Shown: positions 47,401 through 60,046, counted from the first letter of the stretch. The stretch is DNA of 64,000 bases from Chrysaora quinquecirrha (GCA_014526335.1 JACTAT010000225.1:286461-350460), one strand, 5' to 3'. Translations and numbers: made by a program. Notes: a model not told the origin generated them from the sequence alone.

Positions 47401-50400
47401 TTGCCATTTTAGCTGCAGAATACCGGTTCTGTCTGATGTGCCGTACAAGTACACGACGATTTCGGAATCAACTCCAACAATGCACTTTGTTTTACTTGAC
47501 CCTTACAATATTTTTGACCCTCTTTTAATTTTAAAACGACGCATCCGTCCTTTTCATTCATCTGACTTTGTCGCCCGTTCTTTAGTCGGTGCGTCTTTTG
47601 AAAAATGAAGTCTCATTTAAAGCAGTAAGTATATTGACTTGACTGTATATTTAGAGGTGAAATGTGTCGGGACATGAAAATTATAGAAAAGATTCTCGGG
47701 TTATCTTCTATTCAGTTCATATGGACATTCTGCATAATCTGTTTAAACAAGCCATCTCTTGCTATTATGTTCAGGGGCGTATTTATATTTGAAATATTGG
47801 GGGGTTGTCAATAAATTTGCCCGAATTTTCTCGTTCCCCCTAAAAGTCCTGAAAGTTCAATAAATGAGAAATCCGATGAAAACATAACTATAAGTGAATA
47901 ATTAATTTTTTGTAGAGTTTTAACAACATTTTATATCTTAAAAGTGACTCTGCGTGACTTTTAAGATTTTTTCTGCTATTTTCTGCATGCTAACTTGTTG
48001 AAACTGCATTCAAAATCTCAGATCAGATGAGTATTTACATTTAATTCCATAATTTAAAAAGATGTTTTAAAAAATTTGCCCGAATATTTTCAATATTTTG
48101 GAAATATTGGGGGTGTGACCCCACCAGTAGCTACGCCCCTGACTATGTTTGCTGTGTGCTGCACCAAGGTGTGTCTTCTGATAAAGAATAAGTTAGGAAT
48201 GAACCTCGCAGAACATGTAAAGTAAAAATTATCTGCTAACAGCCTTTATTAATATTAATATTATATGATGTATGGAAACTTTTTTACCTTTAGGGAGACG
48301 AGTTAATCACTTACTGCAGTTATGACACATCAAATATGGCCGATACCCTGGTTGTAAGTATCGATAACACATATCACTATACACTCTTCTTCTTTATAAG
48401 AACACACTTTATAAGAACATCGAGGCTCGATTTGCCACAAAAAATAAGAACAACTTAAGAACATGTCCAGCCTCAGATGAAAAAAAAGAAAAAGCTTTCT
48501 TAGAAATTTCATCTCATGTTAACAAAACAGAACTATGCAATTACATAATTGCAATTACACATGTAAGTAATACAGATATATAGAAGATATACCAAACTGT
48601 TACTTCTTGTTCGTAGGAGCAATTTCTTTTATACAGTTGTACAAAAAACAATGTTGAAATAAGGACACAATTAAGAACACGCAAGCCTCGAATCATTCAA
48701 AAATTAAGAACATCCAGCCTCAGCAAAGAATATCTAGTTCTTATAAAAAAGAGTGAGAATATATTATCACTATGATATTTTGTAGTTGATAAAATGAGAA
48801 ATGATTGAAATTAAAGTAATATTACCTCAAATAAACCTTGCATTGCTTCATTTTTCGTAGGTCATCCCGAAGTAACCCTTCTAAACAATTTTTCTGTCCC
48901 TTAAGTAAGATGTATAGATAAAAACGAAATAGCTGCTAACACAGACAAGGGAGTGCTGCTCGGAGCACAATATCCGAATCTAACGACCAAAAGAAACCAG
49001 TCTAATTGGCAGCTATAAACAAATCCACATGCACACATATACAAAATTGGACTGTTCACCTTACTATTCTGCTACTACGCAGTCGTTTCGCGGTGCTCCG
49101 TAGCAATAAATGAAAAATTAATTCAAATGGCTGGTGTTTGTATTTTCTAGGGCGGACAATATGTCAATCAAGCAATGTGTTTGTCGTCATTTATATTCTA
49201 TCCTCGTATCAACTTAAGCAGTTGTATTTCTCAAGATTATCGTGTGCTTGAAAAATTTTCCAAGAAATATGCAAAGCCAGTCAAAGACATTGGGTAGGTG
49301 TATGCTATTTTCTGAATTATATGCTTCGTTGACGTATGTTAAAAGTTGATATTTGTCGAATCGTAGCTATTAAGAGTTCTCTCTCTGGGAGAAGAGTTTC
49401 AGGCTGCTCGCAGGCTATTAAACCTTTCATCCGTGCAAAACCAACTATGTAAAATACACGCTTTTTTTAAAAATGAACCTACCTCAAGGCCTAGCTCTTA
49501 AAGTTTCTTACTTATGGAGCTCTTTTGACGCAATTGTAGTTCGAAAAGTTCCTTAATAGTTCCATAATTTTAACTGCAGCACATACAGTGGTCTTAACAA
49601 AAAAGAGAGACACTTGCATGTGAGCAAAGCTCAAGACTACTCAAGGAAACATTTGATACATGCTTAACGTACAATTTATGTGATTTTCGACTGCAAATGA
49701 ATGGAACCGGCTTTCTAATTCTTGACTTGTTGCAGCGATAAAAGCATTCAACATTGAAAAGTTCCTTGATGATTTTCTCTTTAGTAGTATAAGTTCTTTA
49801 AATGTTCGTTCTAAATGTAGGCTCTTTATACAGTGGTTCTTAATAAAAAAGGGTGTACACTATATCACGAATTGCATATAGGCAAACCGTAAATTCGTCA
49901 GATAAACGAGGTTGTATTTGTCATGATGCGTTTGGCAGTATATGTATGTCAGGTATAATAAAGACATTTTCTAAAATTCGCTTAAGCTGCACCATTACAG
50001 GCACGTTACAGAGAAAAAACGACTTGTTCTTTTCAATTTATTTGACAGGTTTGGAATAGTTTTCGATAGAGCAGACCCAGCAACAGCACATCCATTACAA
50101 TTTGTTAACTGGACTGGTGTAAAATGGAACTCTGCAATGGTGGATGAATTGAAAAAGATTCATGCATATAACGGACCTGATGCGATAAAAGAAGTCTGCA
50201 TGAAAGCCTCATCTAACAGCTATGTAAGTTACATTAAGATTTCAGATTTTCAAATTTCAGATTTCATTTTTCCATCAAAGGCCTAGTACAAGAGTGTTGT
50301 ATACTTTATGCAGCTAATGATGAAGTAAACTAAACTTAAGAAACGAAATGAATACAAGAATAGTTAACAACAATGTTAATTAAACAAGCAAACAGAAAGA

Positions 50401-52433
50401 GAATATATGCTAAAAAAAACCCCAAGGCGAAGCAAATCATAATGGGTGGATATTTGGAGCTAAGATCAAAGCACGTTTCAGATCGTATGAAGCTGTTACA
50501 CAATTATCAATAAAGTCTTTTATCATTGGACATAGTTTATCGTCACCCATCTGCATTAAATAAATGAAACGATCTTTTGTACTCATGTGTCTAAATAATG
50601 GATACTGACGCTCAATTCGGCCAAATAGTTGTTCACGGATTTCCCTATTGATATCGCACGTCATAAGACAGTAAGTTTCATCTTCTAAAATGTTGAATTT
50701 AGGACATACTCTTTCTTCTGGTTTCTTTTTTGGTATATGATATCTGCCCACTTCTACCTCTAATCTATGATCAGATAGCCTAAATTTGCTTATTAGAGTT
50801 CTCTGTTAAATATTTTTAACATTCGAAATATATTTTTCAATCTTAAATTCAGTTTTAAAGACACATTAATACATAAATCACCTTTCAAATATCAACGATT
50901 TAAAATATAAGAAATGAAAAGACCTGCAGTAGAATCACGGAATGACGAACACGAGTTGTATATGAAAACTAAGTTGAAGGTATGGAAGAAATCCCCCGGG
51001 GGTACTTAATATATTTTGGGTACTGGGGTAGTGTTGCCAAAAGGGTATCATTTTTCATGATTTTGGTATACACGTTTTTTTCATAAGAAACCTGGCTCAG
51101 AGCCTAGTTCTAAAAGTTTCTTAATTTTTGGCCCGATTTTAGTTCTAAAAGTTTCTAAACAGTTTCTTACTTTAATTGAAATGAATTGCAGTAAAAACGA
51201 TAACAAACGTGAATTTTGCAAGCAAATTATTAATATTATTAAATTACAAAGAATTAGCCATGATGGTGCGAGAAATCGCACGGAAATGCTTGAGAATTGA
51301 TTACTACGTCCACAAATGTGAAATCAGTATGCAAATTTCTTAGGTTTCTTAACTCCTTCCTCCTAGTTCTAAAAGTTTCTTAACTTTTGGGGTGTCTAGT
51401 TCTAGGTTTCTTATAAACCGGTTTCTTATAAAAAAAACGTGTAGTTTTGAAAAGGGTATCGTATTTTCAAAAATCTGTATCAACTTTATAAAATATGGTC
51501 TTATTTTTGTTTGTTTTTACTTTTCTTTGCGAAGTCTGATTCGAAATGACATATTATCATAGTAAATTTAAGCATATAGCTAAAGTAGTGTACGAGTTAA
51601 TATTTTCGTATAAATTTGGGTATATATTTTCAGGAATTTGGTATAAATATGGGTAGGCATTTTTTTTCTTGGGCGGCACTTTCCTATTTATCCGAAACTT
51701 TCCCCAACCTTCAAGGAGAACACAATAAATAGAAACCGTAGCGTGTTCTGAACTCATTTGATCAAGCTGTCATAACATAAGTGAATTAAGCCATGAAATC
51801 GTTAGGGAAAGGTTATCAAGTTAGAGAAGAAATTAACTGCTAATGCAAACTAAAATTTGAATAATGAAATTACACAATTTGTTCGAAAAGGTTGAGAGGA
51901 TTTTCAATATAACTAACAACTTTATTTCTTATTGCATCAATAAACAGTATACCTTATACAGTAATGTCATTTGAAGCTTGAAAATAGTTCAGCGGTTCAA
52001 ATAATACGAAGCTATACTTGCAGAATAGCATAACATTTTTTACGTATTATACTTATTTTGACTTTATCCCCTTCACGTCAATGTTTCAGTTACTGGCTAA
52101 TGATATGGGTGCAACAGGATTAACAGAATTAATAGACTAAAAACATATGCAATCGATCGAGAGTGGTGGAGCGCGCAGTGTACGAGTATTGAGGAGTACT
52201 TAAGCAGCTGCAGCATTACAACTCAATATCTCCTGTATGGAATACCTGAAAGGCAACAGACGCAATATACATTTTCATTCTTCTTGCAGGTGGATTACAA
52301 TACATTCAAAGTAAGCATCAACCAGCAGCAATGCCCAAAGGGTGTCAGTGGGTTTGTTTCCAATCCAAAGCCATCAGAAGTATTGGTGACTGTTTTCATG
52401 CTCTTGTGCATGATCAAGATTTTCATGCAATGA
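41448..52433 (+). CDS. copper type II ascorbate-dependent monooxygenase-like protein (PHM/DBH/MOXD family), copy 2, intact
   Basis: Ten exons: 41448-41564, 41699-41782, 43207-43392, 43555-43654, 44785-44942, 45777-45938, 48294-48353, 49151-49293, 50049-50223, 52290-52433. They give 442 residues with every phase consistent. A signal peptide occupies about 1-30. The N-domain has VHHMALYAC (His 81, 82), the expected Cys pattern, and LLETYF with Tyr 155 where PHM/DBH have the third CuH His. The C-domain has PHAH (236, 238), GDELITYCSYDTS and QAMC (Met 298), so the CuM His-His-Met set is complete. A Cys-containing region follows in exons 9-10. The end is hydrophobic (VLVTVFMLLCMIKIF), as in GPI-anchored or membrane-tethered proteins. 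Family members hydroxylate peptide-glycine or phenethylamine substrates in the secretory pathway using ascorbate; substrate and activity here are unknown. It lies in tandem with copy 1. Confidence 0.9.
43689..44104. mobile_element. fold-back element with CCACCACAGTA repeats, intact
   Basis: Inverted arms of about 200 bp start CACGCTAGCGAA; CGATT is duplicated at 43684-43688 and 44105-44109. The arms are built from CCACCACAGTACGC-like units. It starts 34 bp after exon 4 of copper monooxygenase-like copy 2. Confidence 0.8.
46068..46234 (+). mobile_element. tRNA-derived SINE A, copy 3
   Basis: The best B box of the three (GGTTCGAACCC). In intron 6 of copper monooxygenase-like copy 2. An antisense tail fragment of the family is at about 4862-4915. 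Confidence 0.75.
47772..48141. mobile_element. hAT-like MITE
   Basis: Ends CAGGGGCGTA and TACGCCCCTG; flanking 8-mers ATTATGTT and ACTATGTT differ at one base. In intron 6 of copper monooxygenase-like copy 2. Confidence 0.75.
48382..48755 (+). mobile_element. iterated-word MITE, AAGAAC subfamily, second subtype
   Basis: Starts CACTCTTCTTCTTTATAAGA after TA and ends TTATAAAAAAGAGTG; AAGAACA words inside. Fragments of the same subtype, inverted, are at 16240-16400, 17738-18049 and 33995-34320. Confidence 0.7.
49457..49855 (-). mobile_element. iterated-word MITE, AAGGAAC subfamily (inverted)
   Basis: TA flanks; the reverse of 28096-28511, with GTTCCTTAATAG words. In intron 8 of copper monooxygenase-like copy 2. 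Confidence 0.8.
50437..50799 (-). pseudogene. LINE ORF C-terminal fragment
   Basis: Reads FRLSDHRLEVEVGRYHIPKK, then ERVCPKFNILEDETYCLMTC and a tail ending in a stop at 50437. This matches the Cys/His-containing end of many non-LTR reverse transcriptase proteins (CP..EDE...C). Only this tail remains; in intron 9 of copper monooxygenase-like copy 2. Confidence 0.7.
51071..51441 (-). mobile_element. iterated-word MITE, AAGAAAC subfamily, copy 2 (inverted)
   Basis: 371 bp, TA flanks, reverse orientation of 7726-8112 with the same interior words. Lies in intron 9 of copper monooxygenase-like copy 2. Confidence 0.8.
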
Positions 52434-52799
52434 AGATACAAACAAACTCTGAAGTGTTTTTCTTCGTTAAGTGCAAGTTGTGAAAATTAATATGTGATTT
52501 CTAATAACCTTGCTTTGTCAGGCTGATTAAAATGATAAATACACATAAGCAAAGTAACTGAGCTGGTTTGATATACATGTCTGTTTTCTGCTGTATGTCT
52601 GTTTAGTATATCCAGAAATGTTTCCGCTGTATCTCGTAATTATGTCTGTTTTCTGTTTCACATTCAAAGGCCATGTTTACTCAAGATCACTTTGATTTAT
52701 CTTGTATGGATTTGTGTTAGATCAGTGAAGATGGCTTGCATCCAAATAATACTGTTCCCAAACACTGGTACAGATAGGCTATAAATAGTAATAAGGAAC

Positions 52800-53140
52800 A
52801 ACGCAGAGGCGTAAGAGAATACATAAAAAATCAAAGTAAATAATATTAAACTAATATATTTCGGACTGGCATACAGTCCTTTATCAAGGCAAATGAAACT
52901 GTTTTACAGATAGACTTCCCATTTACATGGGACCTGGAAGGAATACGCCATACAACCAAGAACTTGACCGCCAAATTCGTTCAAAAACTTTCTCATTTTT
53001 AGGGAGACGGAATGATCATTTCCGTAGTTCAGTTCTTTGGAGGAACCTTATTATTAACATCTCGTATCAGTACTGGTTAGGGGACACTTTGAATAGTGTC
53101 CCCATTTGCAAATTTCTCTCCTATTTATAAGACCTGATTG
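52800..53140. repeat. probable retroelement fragment
   Basis: ATTTCGGACTGGCATACAGT followed by CCTTTATCAAGGC is a repeat-like end. A broken frame after it cannot be assigned. Directly follows copper monooxygenase-like copy 2. Confidence 0.3.
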
Positions 53141-53170
53141 AATCCAAATACTTTTCCAAGCATTCCCAAA

Positions 53171-53468
53171 CTAAAGTAAAGTAAAGTAAAGTTGCCGTTT
53201 TGAGTCTACTACTAGCCTAGGGCTACTCAGTCGACTTTACACTTTACCCATGGTCAGGATGCATTAGCATATAGAAGGGTGCAGCCACACACGGCGCTCA
53301 TAACTACCGACCAGGTACCCATTTATACACCTGGGTGGAGAGAGGCACATTTGTGTTAACAACTTGTCCAAGGTTGTTAACTCTGCAACACAATTGCAAG
53401 TACCGTGGCTCGAACCCACAACATTTGCGCTGTGAGTTCAGCACGTTAACCACTGCGCCACAAAGATA
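53171..53468 (-). mobile_element. tRNA-derived SINE B, copy 2
   Basis: Closely matches 10473-10767; the head on the minus strand reads TGTGGCGCAGTGGTTAACG with B box GGTTCGAGCC. Just downstream of the secreted-protein gene. Confidence 0.8.
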
Positions 53469-53741
53469 GTACGGACAGCCCGGACAGCATGATCCAAACA
53501 AGTGCGAATCAACTTTCATACAAAAAAGAACAGAAGATGAATAACTGAATTTAATTTATAGAAAATTATAAAAAGCAGTGCAAAAATACAGCATAAAAAT
53601 TAACGTTACTAGCTATTTATGTACATTAAATTGACCTCTTCTTCCTTAATAACCCAATCTTCTCTGCCAAACGTAACACATTTCCCGATCCTTTTCGTGA
53701 AAGATTTTCATTACTATTTCGCTTTAAAGTCGATTTTTCTG

Positions 53742-56700
53742 CTAATCTTTCGCTTCTTTTAAAAACAGTTCGAGAGAATCTTTAGTTCCTTTATTTTCAT
53801 TCAAAGGTTTATCTGTACTTGATGACGTGCCATCAGGTAATATTAACGGTTTCGGCATCAATTCTTTAAGTTCCTCCTCCATTGCGTTTAACTGTTCAGC
53901 AGCTGCAACATATGTATCGTTAAGAATGAAGTACATGAATTTTAGAATGAGTATCTTCTTAAATTTTTCCGTCCTTTGATCTAAAGTTAAAGAATCGCTA
54001 TTAACGTTCTCTTTTCGATCAATACGACTGACACGTGCAGGGGATATTGCTGTTAGGGCAAGATCTGCTGGTAGATTCTCACCATCCGGAAGTGAAAATC
54101 CAAGACCATCAGGAAACACTTGCACTTTCATGTCCAACGCTTTCCTTTTCGGGAATGGCAAAGTAAAAAGTAACGTAGCACCTGCAGTGAATTTAGAATC
54201 CCTGTGTATCCATCTTGAACTTCCATGCGCTGTTAATACTTGAGAAAAGCTTTCCATTCGCTGGCTTGTCACAAATAGTGCCAATGTCTGATTTCTGTCT
54301 CTAAGTAGTGTTATCTTATTTACAACTGGACCAAACATCTTTTTAAGTAAAGTTACAGGTGAAAAATCTGGTAGTTCTAGAAGTATAGCGAGGTTTTTGT
54401 ATTCTCCTCTTTTCACGATTAAAATTCGGATATGTGCCTCTTCAAAACTGTCTATGTCTGGTATTCCTAAGGAATAAATAAACACACGTTAAGTTTATTC
54501 TGTAAGAATCAAGATGAACTCCACAATACGTTTTAAACTAACTAGGTGAGTCTTGGTTATTATGGGTCACAATCACTCCATCAGTCTACACTTTCTTTTA
54601 AGCAACTGACTTTTGGTCCAGCCCTCAAAGTTGCTTAAAGTAAAAATGACACCAAAATTTTTATTGTCCATTTATAGGTAATTGATAGCGCTGAATTCGA
54701 AAATTAACGCTAAATTGTAATAATAACTTTAAATTGTAATATCTTGAAATTGTAATATCTTGAAAACTACACATCAGATATAAATAATTAAAAAAGCATT
54801 GTAATAAGCACTACTCAATTGATGAAATTGATTAATAAAAATTTTGGCGTCATTGCCACTTTAAAATAGCAAGTGTTTCAGCCTTCACAGAATAACTGGT
54901 ACCTCCTAAAAATTTGTTCTGTCTTTTTTGCCTTGCATGTAAGTGACAAGTTTGCAGTGATGCACTGCACAAAGAAAGCTATCTCAACCAAAAAGTCTAA
55001 CAAAATTTCAGCCCTAGTTGCTTATTGACCAGTTGCTTATTAAAAAAACAGTGTATTGTGTATCAGTGTATACCTAGTCCCTTTATGAAATTGATCATGG
55101 TGTGTTTTGAAAGATTTTTATGCAAATTCCTGTTATATCGGCACCAACAGAAAGATCGCAAAGAAAGTAGTAAACGAATTAAACACTCTGTAGTCAAATT
55201 ATTGGGCCTGAGTCGCATTTGCGATTTGCAGACGTTGGGGACACGTTGTCAGTTTATCTGAGCGCAAGAAACGTCTTTTTCCATAGTATCAACTAAAGCA
55301 CATAACAATTTGACAGCATGATAGCATATTGTTTCCGAAAGATGAAAAATTCAACGACAAAGCCAGTAAAAATGGTTAATACCAACCCGAGAAGACGATC
55401 TCATAATTTCCTTTGGCTGCTTCGATTTGCCCACGGACTTTGACTCTTCTTAAGCGAAAGTTATCAAGTCCAACGTTTCGAAGAAGCACATTTATGCCAC
55501 CAGAAGGCAAAATGTCCACATCGAATTTTCTTCCGATTGATCGAATTGATATCGCTAGAGTTGAAAATTGCGACCATAAAAAATCTTACAATATGTTCTT
55601 CGTATAATATAGCCCTACCAGCAATTTTTATTGTTTAGGATCATTAGATTTGTAGGGTCGACATAGTTGGTTGTCTCATAAATAGCGGAAGATGAAAAAA
55701 GCCGTGATAGAAAAACTGTTACCAATTACATGACGACATGACGTAGTTTCTTAAAAGCTCTTATATACAGACTCGAATTTTCAGGTATTTTCCTAAATAG
55801 TCTGCGTTGCATTGACACAAAATTTTTACAGCACTGCAATATAGCAGGCCTTTGTCTCATCACTTTGCATTGCCCGATGATGGGAGACGGATCTCTCCCG
55901 AAACGTTGCCCTACTAAATACCAAAGGCTAGGCTTGTCGTGATAAGTGGTGACTATAATGTCTAATACGGTGTCAGAAACAGCCTTGATAAGTTCGAATA
56001 TATCTACTCTATATCAGGCCTTATTAGAAACAATGTTTATTTTTATCATAATGTGCGATGTAGGCCTACGACAAGATCTTTGGTTTAAGATTCAAATGAG
56101 GTCGGAGCGTAATAAACAATGGCTGTAATAATAACAACAGCACAATGGCAGCAAATAAACAGGACATGTCACTAACGGAATCGGTACAGATATGTCAGCA
56201 ACCATATACTTAAATTTGACATGGTACTTATGACTAAATTAGATTATCATGCAGCAATGGTCACAGATGTTCTTAAAGTTTTTTACATAAAGTCAAGCTG
56301 GCTGTTAGACAATTTAAATCGATGAATAAAAAGTTCAACAGTATAGGCATTGTTAGAAAAACCTGTTTGGTTGGTCAACGTTTAAGGTCAATATGTTTCT
56401 AAATGTTTGGGTACAAGACAAGACAACTTAAAGAGCTTCGAATTTGGTTGTGATAGTCCTCGCAACCTAGAAAGTTGTTTTTTCTCTCAGATAATAATTT
56501 GTTTCTTTTCTGCGAAGAGATCAAGGTTTAGTAAGCCTCTAATTGAAAACCTCAACTAATTCCAATATGGATATTTGTATTTACATCCATTTTTAGATGA
56601 TCTTCGTGACAAAAATCGAAAAGTGCTATTTTTCTAAAAATAAATGACTAAATGAAGGAAAGTTAATACTTTACTAGTAGCATTATTGCAAGTTCTTTCG

Positions 56701-59700
56701 TTTGATGATGTCAAATAATGGGAGAAGTTAAGGTGGTAACTGTGAATTGGCCTAGGGCTTTATGGGGAAAAAATAATCAAAAATCGCCCACGCCCCCTGA
56801 AAATTTTTTCACAGATTTTGTCCTTTCCTGACCCATATCTGTCTGGCCGAAAGGCTTGAGTACGTTATCGTGAATATTTCTTATTGTGGTAAGTAAAGGG
56901 TTAATTCATAGTGAGAGTAAACATAGTGATAAAAATACTATTTATCATGAGTGGTGAACACTAGGATAGATTTTTCAACAAGTGGCGTACCCGTTTGCTT
57001 ACCCGTTTACCAGGTTGGAATCCCATCTATCGCCGTATGCTACTTGTAGAAAAATCTATCTCAGTTATAAAGAATAGAAGATAAATGAAAAATGATTATT
57101 TTTACCATGACGTGCTGATCCTGACAACTTCATTTCTCCCGAGGAAGAGCGAGTTACTTTGACACTCATTTGTTTGCGGTCAATATTCCAGGCCCCACGT
57201 GCTGTCATTTCGTAGTCACCAAACGGAATCGGTACAGATATGTCAGCAACCATTGCGTTTAATTTTAAGACTACAATAAAGCAAAAACTCTGTTTAGAAA
57301 ATTGAATAGTTTAAGGAGGTATCGCTGCACAATACATACTAAAGATGTCACAGCTAGTTGCAGAACAGCGAAAGGAAAGATGTATATCACAATTCTTGTG
57401 TTGCAGAGTCAGGAAAAGGATAATTGGATAATTAACGGCTAACGGTAATTGACCGGGAAAGTCTGTTAGAATCGGCAGGAAAATCTTTTCCACACCCGAC
57501 TCGACTCGAAAGGAAAATCTTTTCCACACCCGACACACGTCTGTTTTCCAGTGGGGATAAGTGAGGAAAGTTTTCAGCTATGGGCATTTTGCTTGGAAGA
57601 AGTAGAAGTTGAACACTTTTCCGGAATCTAAGGTGTTGGCAAAGAGACGTATGATTAAAGATCCTTCCCGCCTCACCCACTCGAATAAGCGCTGAAATGA
57701 TCTACGCACTTGGTCCCAGGTCTGCTCTGATATACCTATTCGAGATGCCTGTTTTCAGTGATTTAAAAGTAAATTTTTTGACATTAAAGCTGTGGTTAAA
57801 CTAGGAGACATGTGACACGCAATATTGCATTCGACGTGTCTTCTAGGGTGGCTAAGCATGCCAGTGACAAGCAAGCAACATCATCAAGTTGCGGAGACAA
57901 GTTTTTTCTGTTGTCTCCCAGAAAAATACTGCGTGTCTCTCGCTACAGATTTTGTTAACGCTGCAAAGTTTTCGAGGTTGCTTAACTGGGAGAAATCGAT
58001 GGAACATGTCATGCGCGACATTGTCCAATCAACGCACCAATAAAGAAAGCTTTCGAAATACCGCATTAAAAGCTTCTAGCCGAAGATATTTCAAAGTCCT
58101 ACGATGAGTCAAGCTAAGATTAAGATATAAGCAGACGATCTTAAGGCCCGGTTACATTGCTAGATATTCCATCAAATATACACCAGACATACTAGAAATA
58201 TCCTGTCGATAGCGCACTAAAAATATCCTGTCGATAGCGCAAGATATCTGATACATACCCTTATTACAACTAAAGAAAGAAAATACATACCGAAACAATG
58301 GTTTGGAAGCACTCAGCTCGCATAACTCCGAAAAGTAGACTTATGACATGTTTTTCTACTTATTTCTAGTTATTTCTGGTTCCATTTCGACAGCGGAGAG
58401 AAGCATGCTAAAATATATTCGACTCAAGGAAAAAATAAAAAAAATTGCATCGTCCTTTCCTGCTCAGATGTGGGCTTGTTGGAGGCATGGCAGTGCCGAA
58501 GTGAATGGAAAATCTGATGGACTCGTTAGACTTCTAGATATTCCGTAAGATATTATTTCTCGTTTTAGATGCTCCATATATGGAATATCTAATGGAATAT
58601 CTAATTGAATATTTAATAGTGTAACCGGGCCTTCAATATAAAAAACTCACCTGGCAAAATCTGCAACTGTCCGTCGGCACTTGTGACAAAAGTAACCTTC
58701 CCAAGGCACGTATTGATGTAGAAGACAGTAATGCTGATTGGTAGAATGTCTTTGATTTGATCAGCTGATAACGTAAGACTGTAACTGGGCAAAATATTAT
58801 TCACAACTTTTGCAAGCGTCAAACAGTGAGCTCTTTGAGGTATAACTCTATAGGCGCAACTTCCAGCAAGAATTTGAACTTTGCAATCATGAATTTCATA
58901 AATTTGCTTCAGATCTGGAACTTGAGAACCAAGGAAGACGTTTATGTCTGGAAATGCGACAGATTCCTGAGACCCTGAAAAAACGAAACGGCAAAGTTAT
59001 TTGAAGTGGTGTATTACTGATTACGTTACCTATAGGCCTTTGACTTTTTTTCACTGAATAAGAGAAAAAAGAATACCTATGCTATGGAATAGCTACGAAT
59101 GTGGAGGGGGTGGTCAAGCTTCTCAGTCAGTTCTCGACAGACAGCTGAAGTGGGGCTGAAATTAAGCTTGGTCGTGTGAGGTAAGCATCTGGATGGGTGA
59201 CTTTCCAGATGGATGACTAAACAACTCACTCTGCCGTCTTTCGGACGGGACGTTAAACTAGGGGTCCCATGCCTGAATGAGGTATATATAGTAGGCCTAA
59301 ATTAGCTTGAAAAGCTAGAAATAACACCCTACTCAAAAAAATTACCAACAACAACTATACCTCTATTAGCAGAAAATAACATGCGTTGTTAAAAAGCTAC
59401 ATTTAATTCAGCTTATTAAGTCCCGCGGCTTTATTTAGGTCCACATCCCCAGGATCATAGTTTTTGCCTCTTTGTGTTGTTTGTGATAAAAGTTAGTGTT
59501 TTCAGATAACTTACTGTTGTTCTCTTAGTCCTGAAACGAAGGACGCAGATTGATTTGCACAATTGTTCTATGGTTTGGAGAGGAATCAGGTGTAATTAAA
59601 TTCGGCTTTATATATGCGCGGCTTGTAGCCTTAGGACCTTATTTCTGCCCCACTGTCCTCGTTTCTAAGCTTGATTCTACAGCAAACGATTTCGGAAAGC

Positions 59701-60009
59701 AAAAAGAGACAATTCAGGAAAAAATGTCGACTAATCAAGTCTAAGAGTATGAGTATTTTTGAACTTGAAACCTCGCAGCTCATTGTTGAGAACTCTGTCC
59801 TTATGCCATACGATAGCTTCTACATAAAATCTGTTTCTACTGTTGCTCAGCTTAATCTAAATCAAAAGTAAGTTATAAAAACCATAGTCAATAGATCCTC
59901 ACTTCTGTTGACTATGTAAAAACAAACACAGTAAACGTTTAAAATTACCATTTCCAAACGCAAACTTCAAGGCAATGATAAATACCAGGATGAATTGGAT
60001 TCCATGCAT
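53742..60009 (-). CDS. secreted 480-aa protein of unrecognised family
   Basis: Five exons read on the minus strand: 60009-59949, 58974-58651, 57270-57106, 55554-55387, 54466-53742. All introns are phase 1 with AG/GT borders and the frame closes at 480 residues. Residues 1-20 (MHGIQFILVFIIALKFAFGN) are a signal peptide. Exon 2 (21-128) holds all four cysteines (IHDCKV, GSCAY, AHCLT, NTCLG). Exons 3 and 4 look beta-rich (short alternating strands such as GGINVLLRNVGL). Exon 5 (240-480) is Cys-free, has sequons NQT and NDT, and ends with a charged helix (AAAEQLNAMEEELKELM) and a Lys/Glu tail. FPDINVF at the start of exon 2 and IPDIDSF at the start of exon 5 may be related modules. I do not recognise the family; an extracellular role is inferred from the signal peptide. 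The start ATG is the only one ahead of the hydrophobic segment. Confidence 0.8.
54589..55053 (+). mobile_element. iterated-word MITE, AAGCAAC subfamily, copy 1
   Basis: TA flanks; starts CACTTTCTTTTAAGCAACTG and ends GTTGCTTATTAAAAAAACAG plus TG. The AAGCAAC word is near both ends. In the last intron of the secreted-protein gene. Confidence 0.75.
55790..56700. other. intron sequence, one possible retroelement end
   Basis: Contains ATGATGGGAGACGGATCTCT then CCCGAAACGTTGCCC near 55875-55905, a repeat-like motif. Nothing else in this part of the intron supports a gene. Confidence 0.3.
57795..58030. repeat. dispersed GACATGTC-rich repeat, copy 2
   Basis: Shares AAACTAGGAGACATGT and the AGTGACAAGCAAGCAACAT core with the copies at 1-230 and 60440-60687. 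Confidence 0.55.
58143..58633. mobile_element. MITE with AAGGCCCGGTTACA ends
   Basis: Inverted ends AAGGCCCGGTTACA and TGTAACCGGGCCTT; the interior contains repeated ATATCCTGTCGATAGCGCA. Lies between exons 2 and 3 of the secreted-protein gene. Confidence 0.75.
59130..59335 (+). mobile_element. 5S-rRNA-like SINE
   Basis: GCTTGGTCGTGTGAGGTAAG then CATCTGGATGGGTGAC resembles the internal promoter of 5S rRNA. It is followed by GTCTTTCGGACGGGACGTTA, a tail type seen in other animal SINEs. Too diverged to be a 5S gene. Confidence 0.55.
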
Positions 60010-60046
60010 CCAGGCAGCTAAACAGATTCTAGCCTAGAAGGTGAGG

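Noticed and set aside
53380..53468. tRNA gene on the minus strand
   Set aside because: Same reason: head of SINE B, repeated at 10473-10767.
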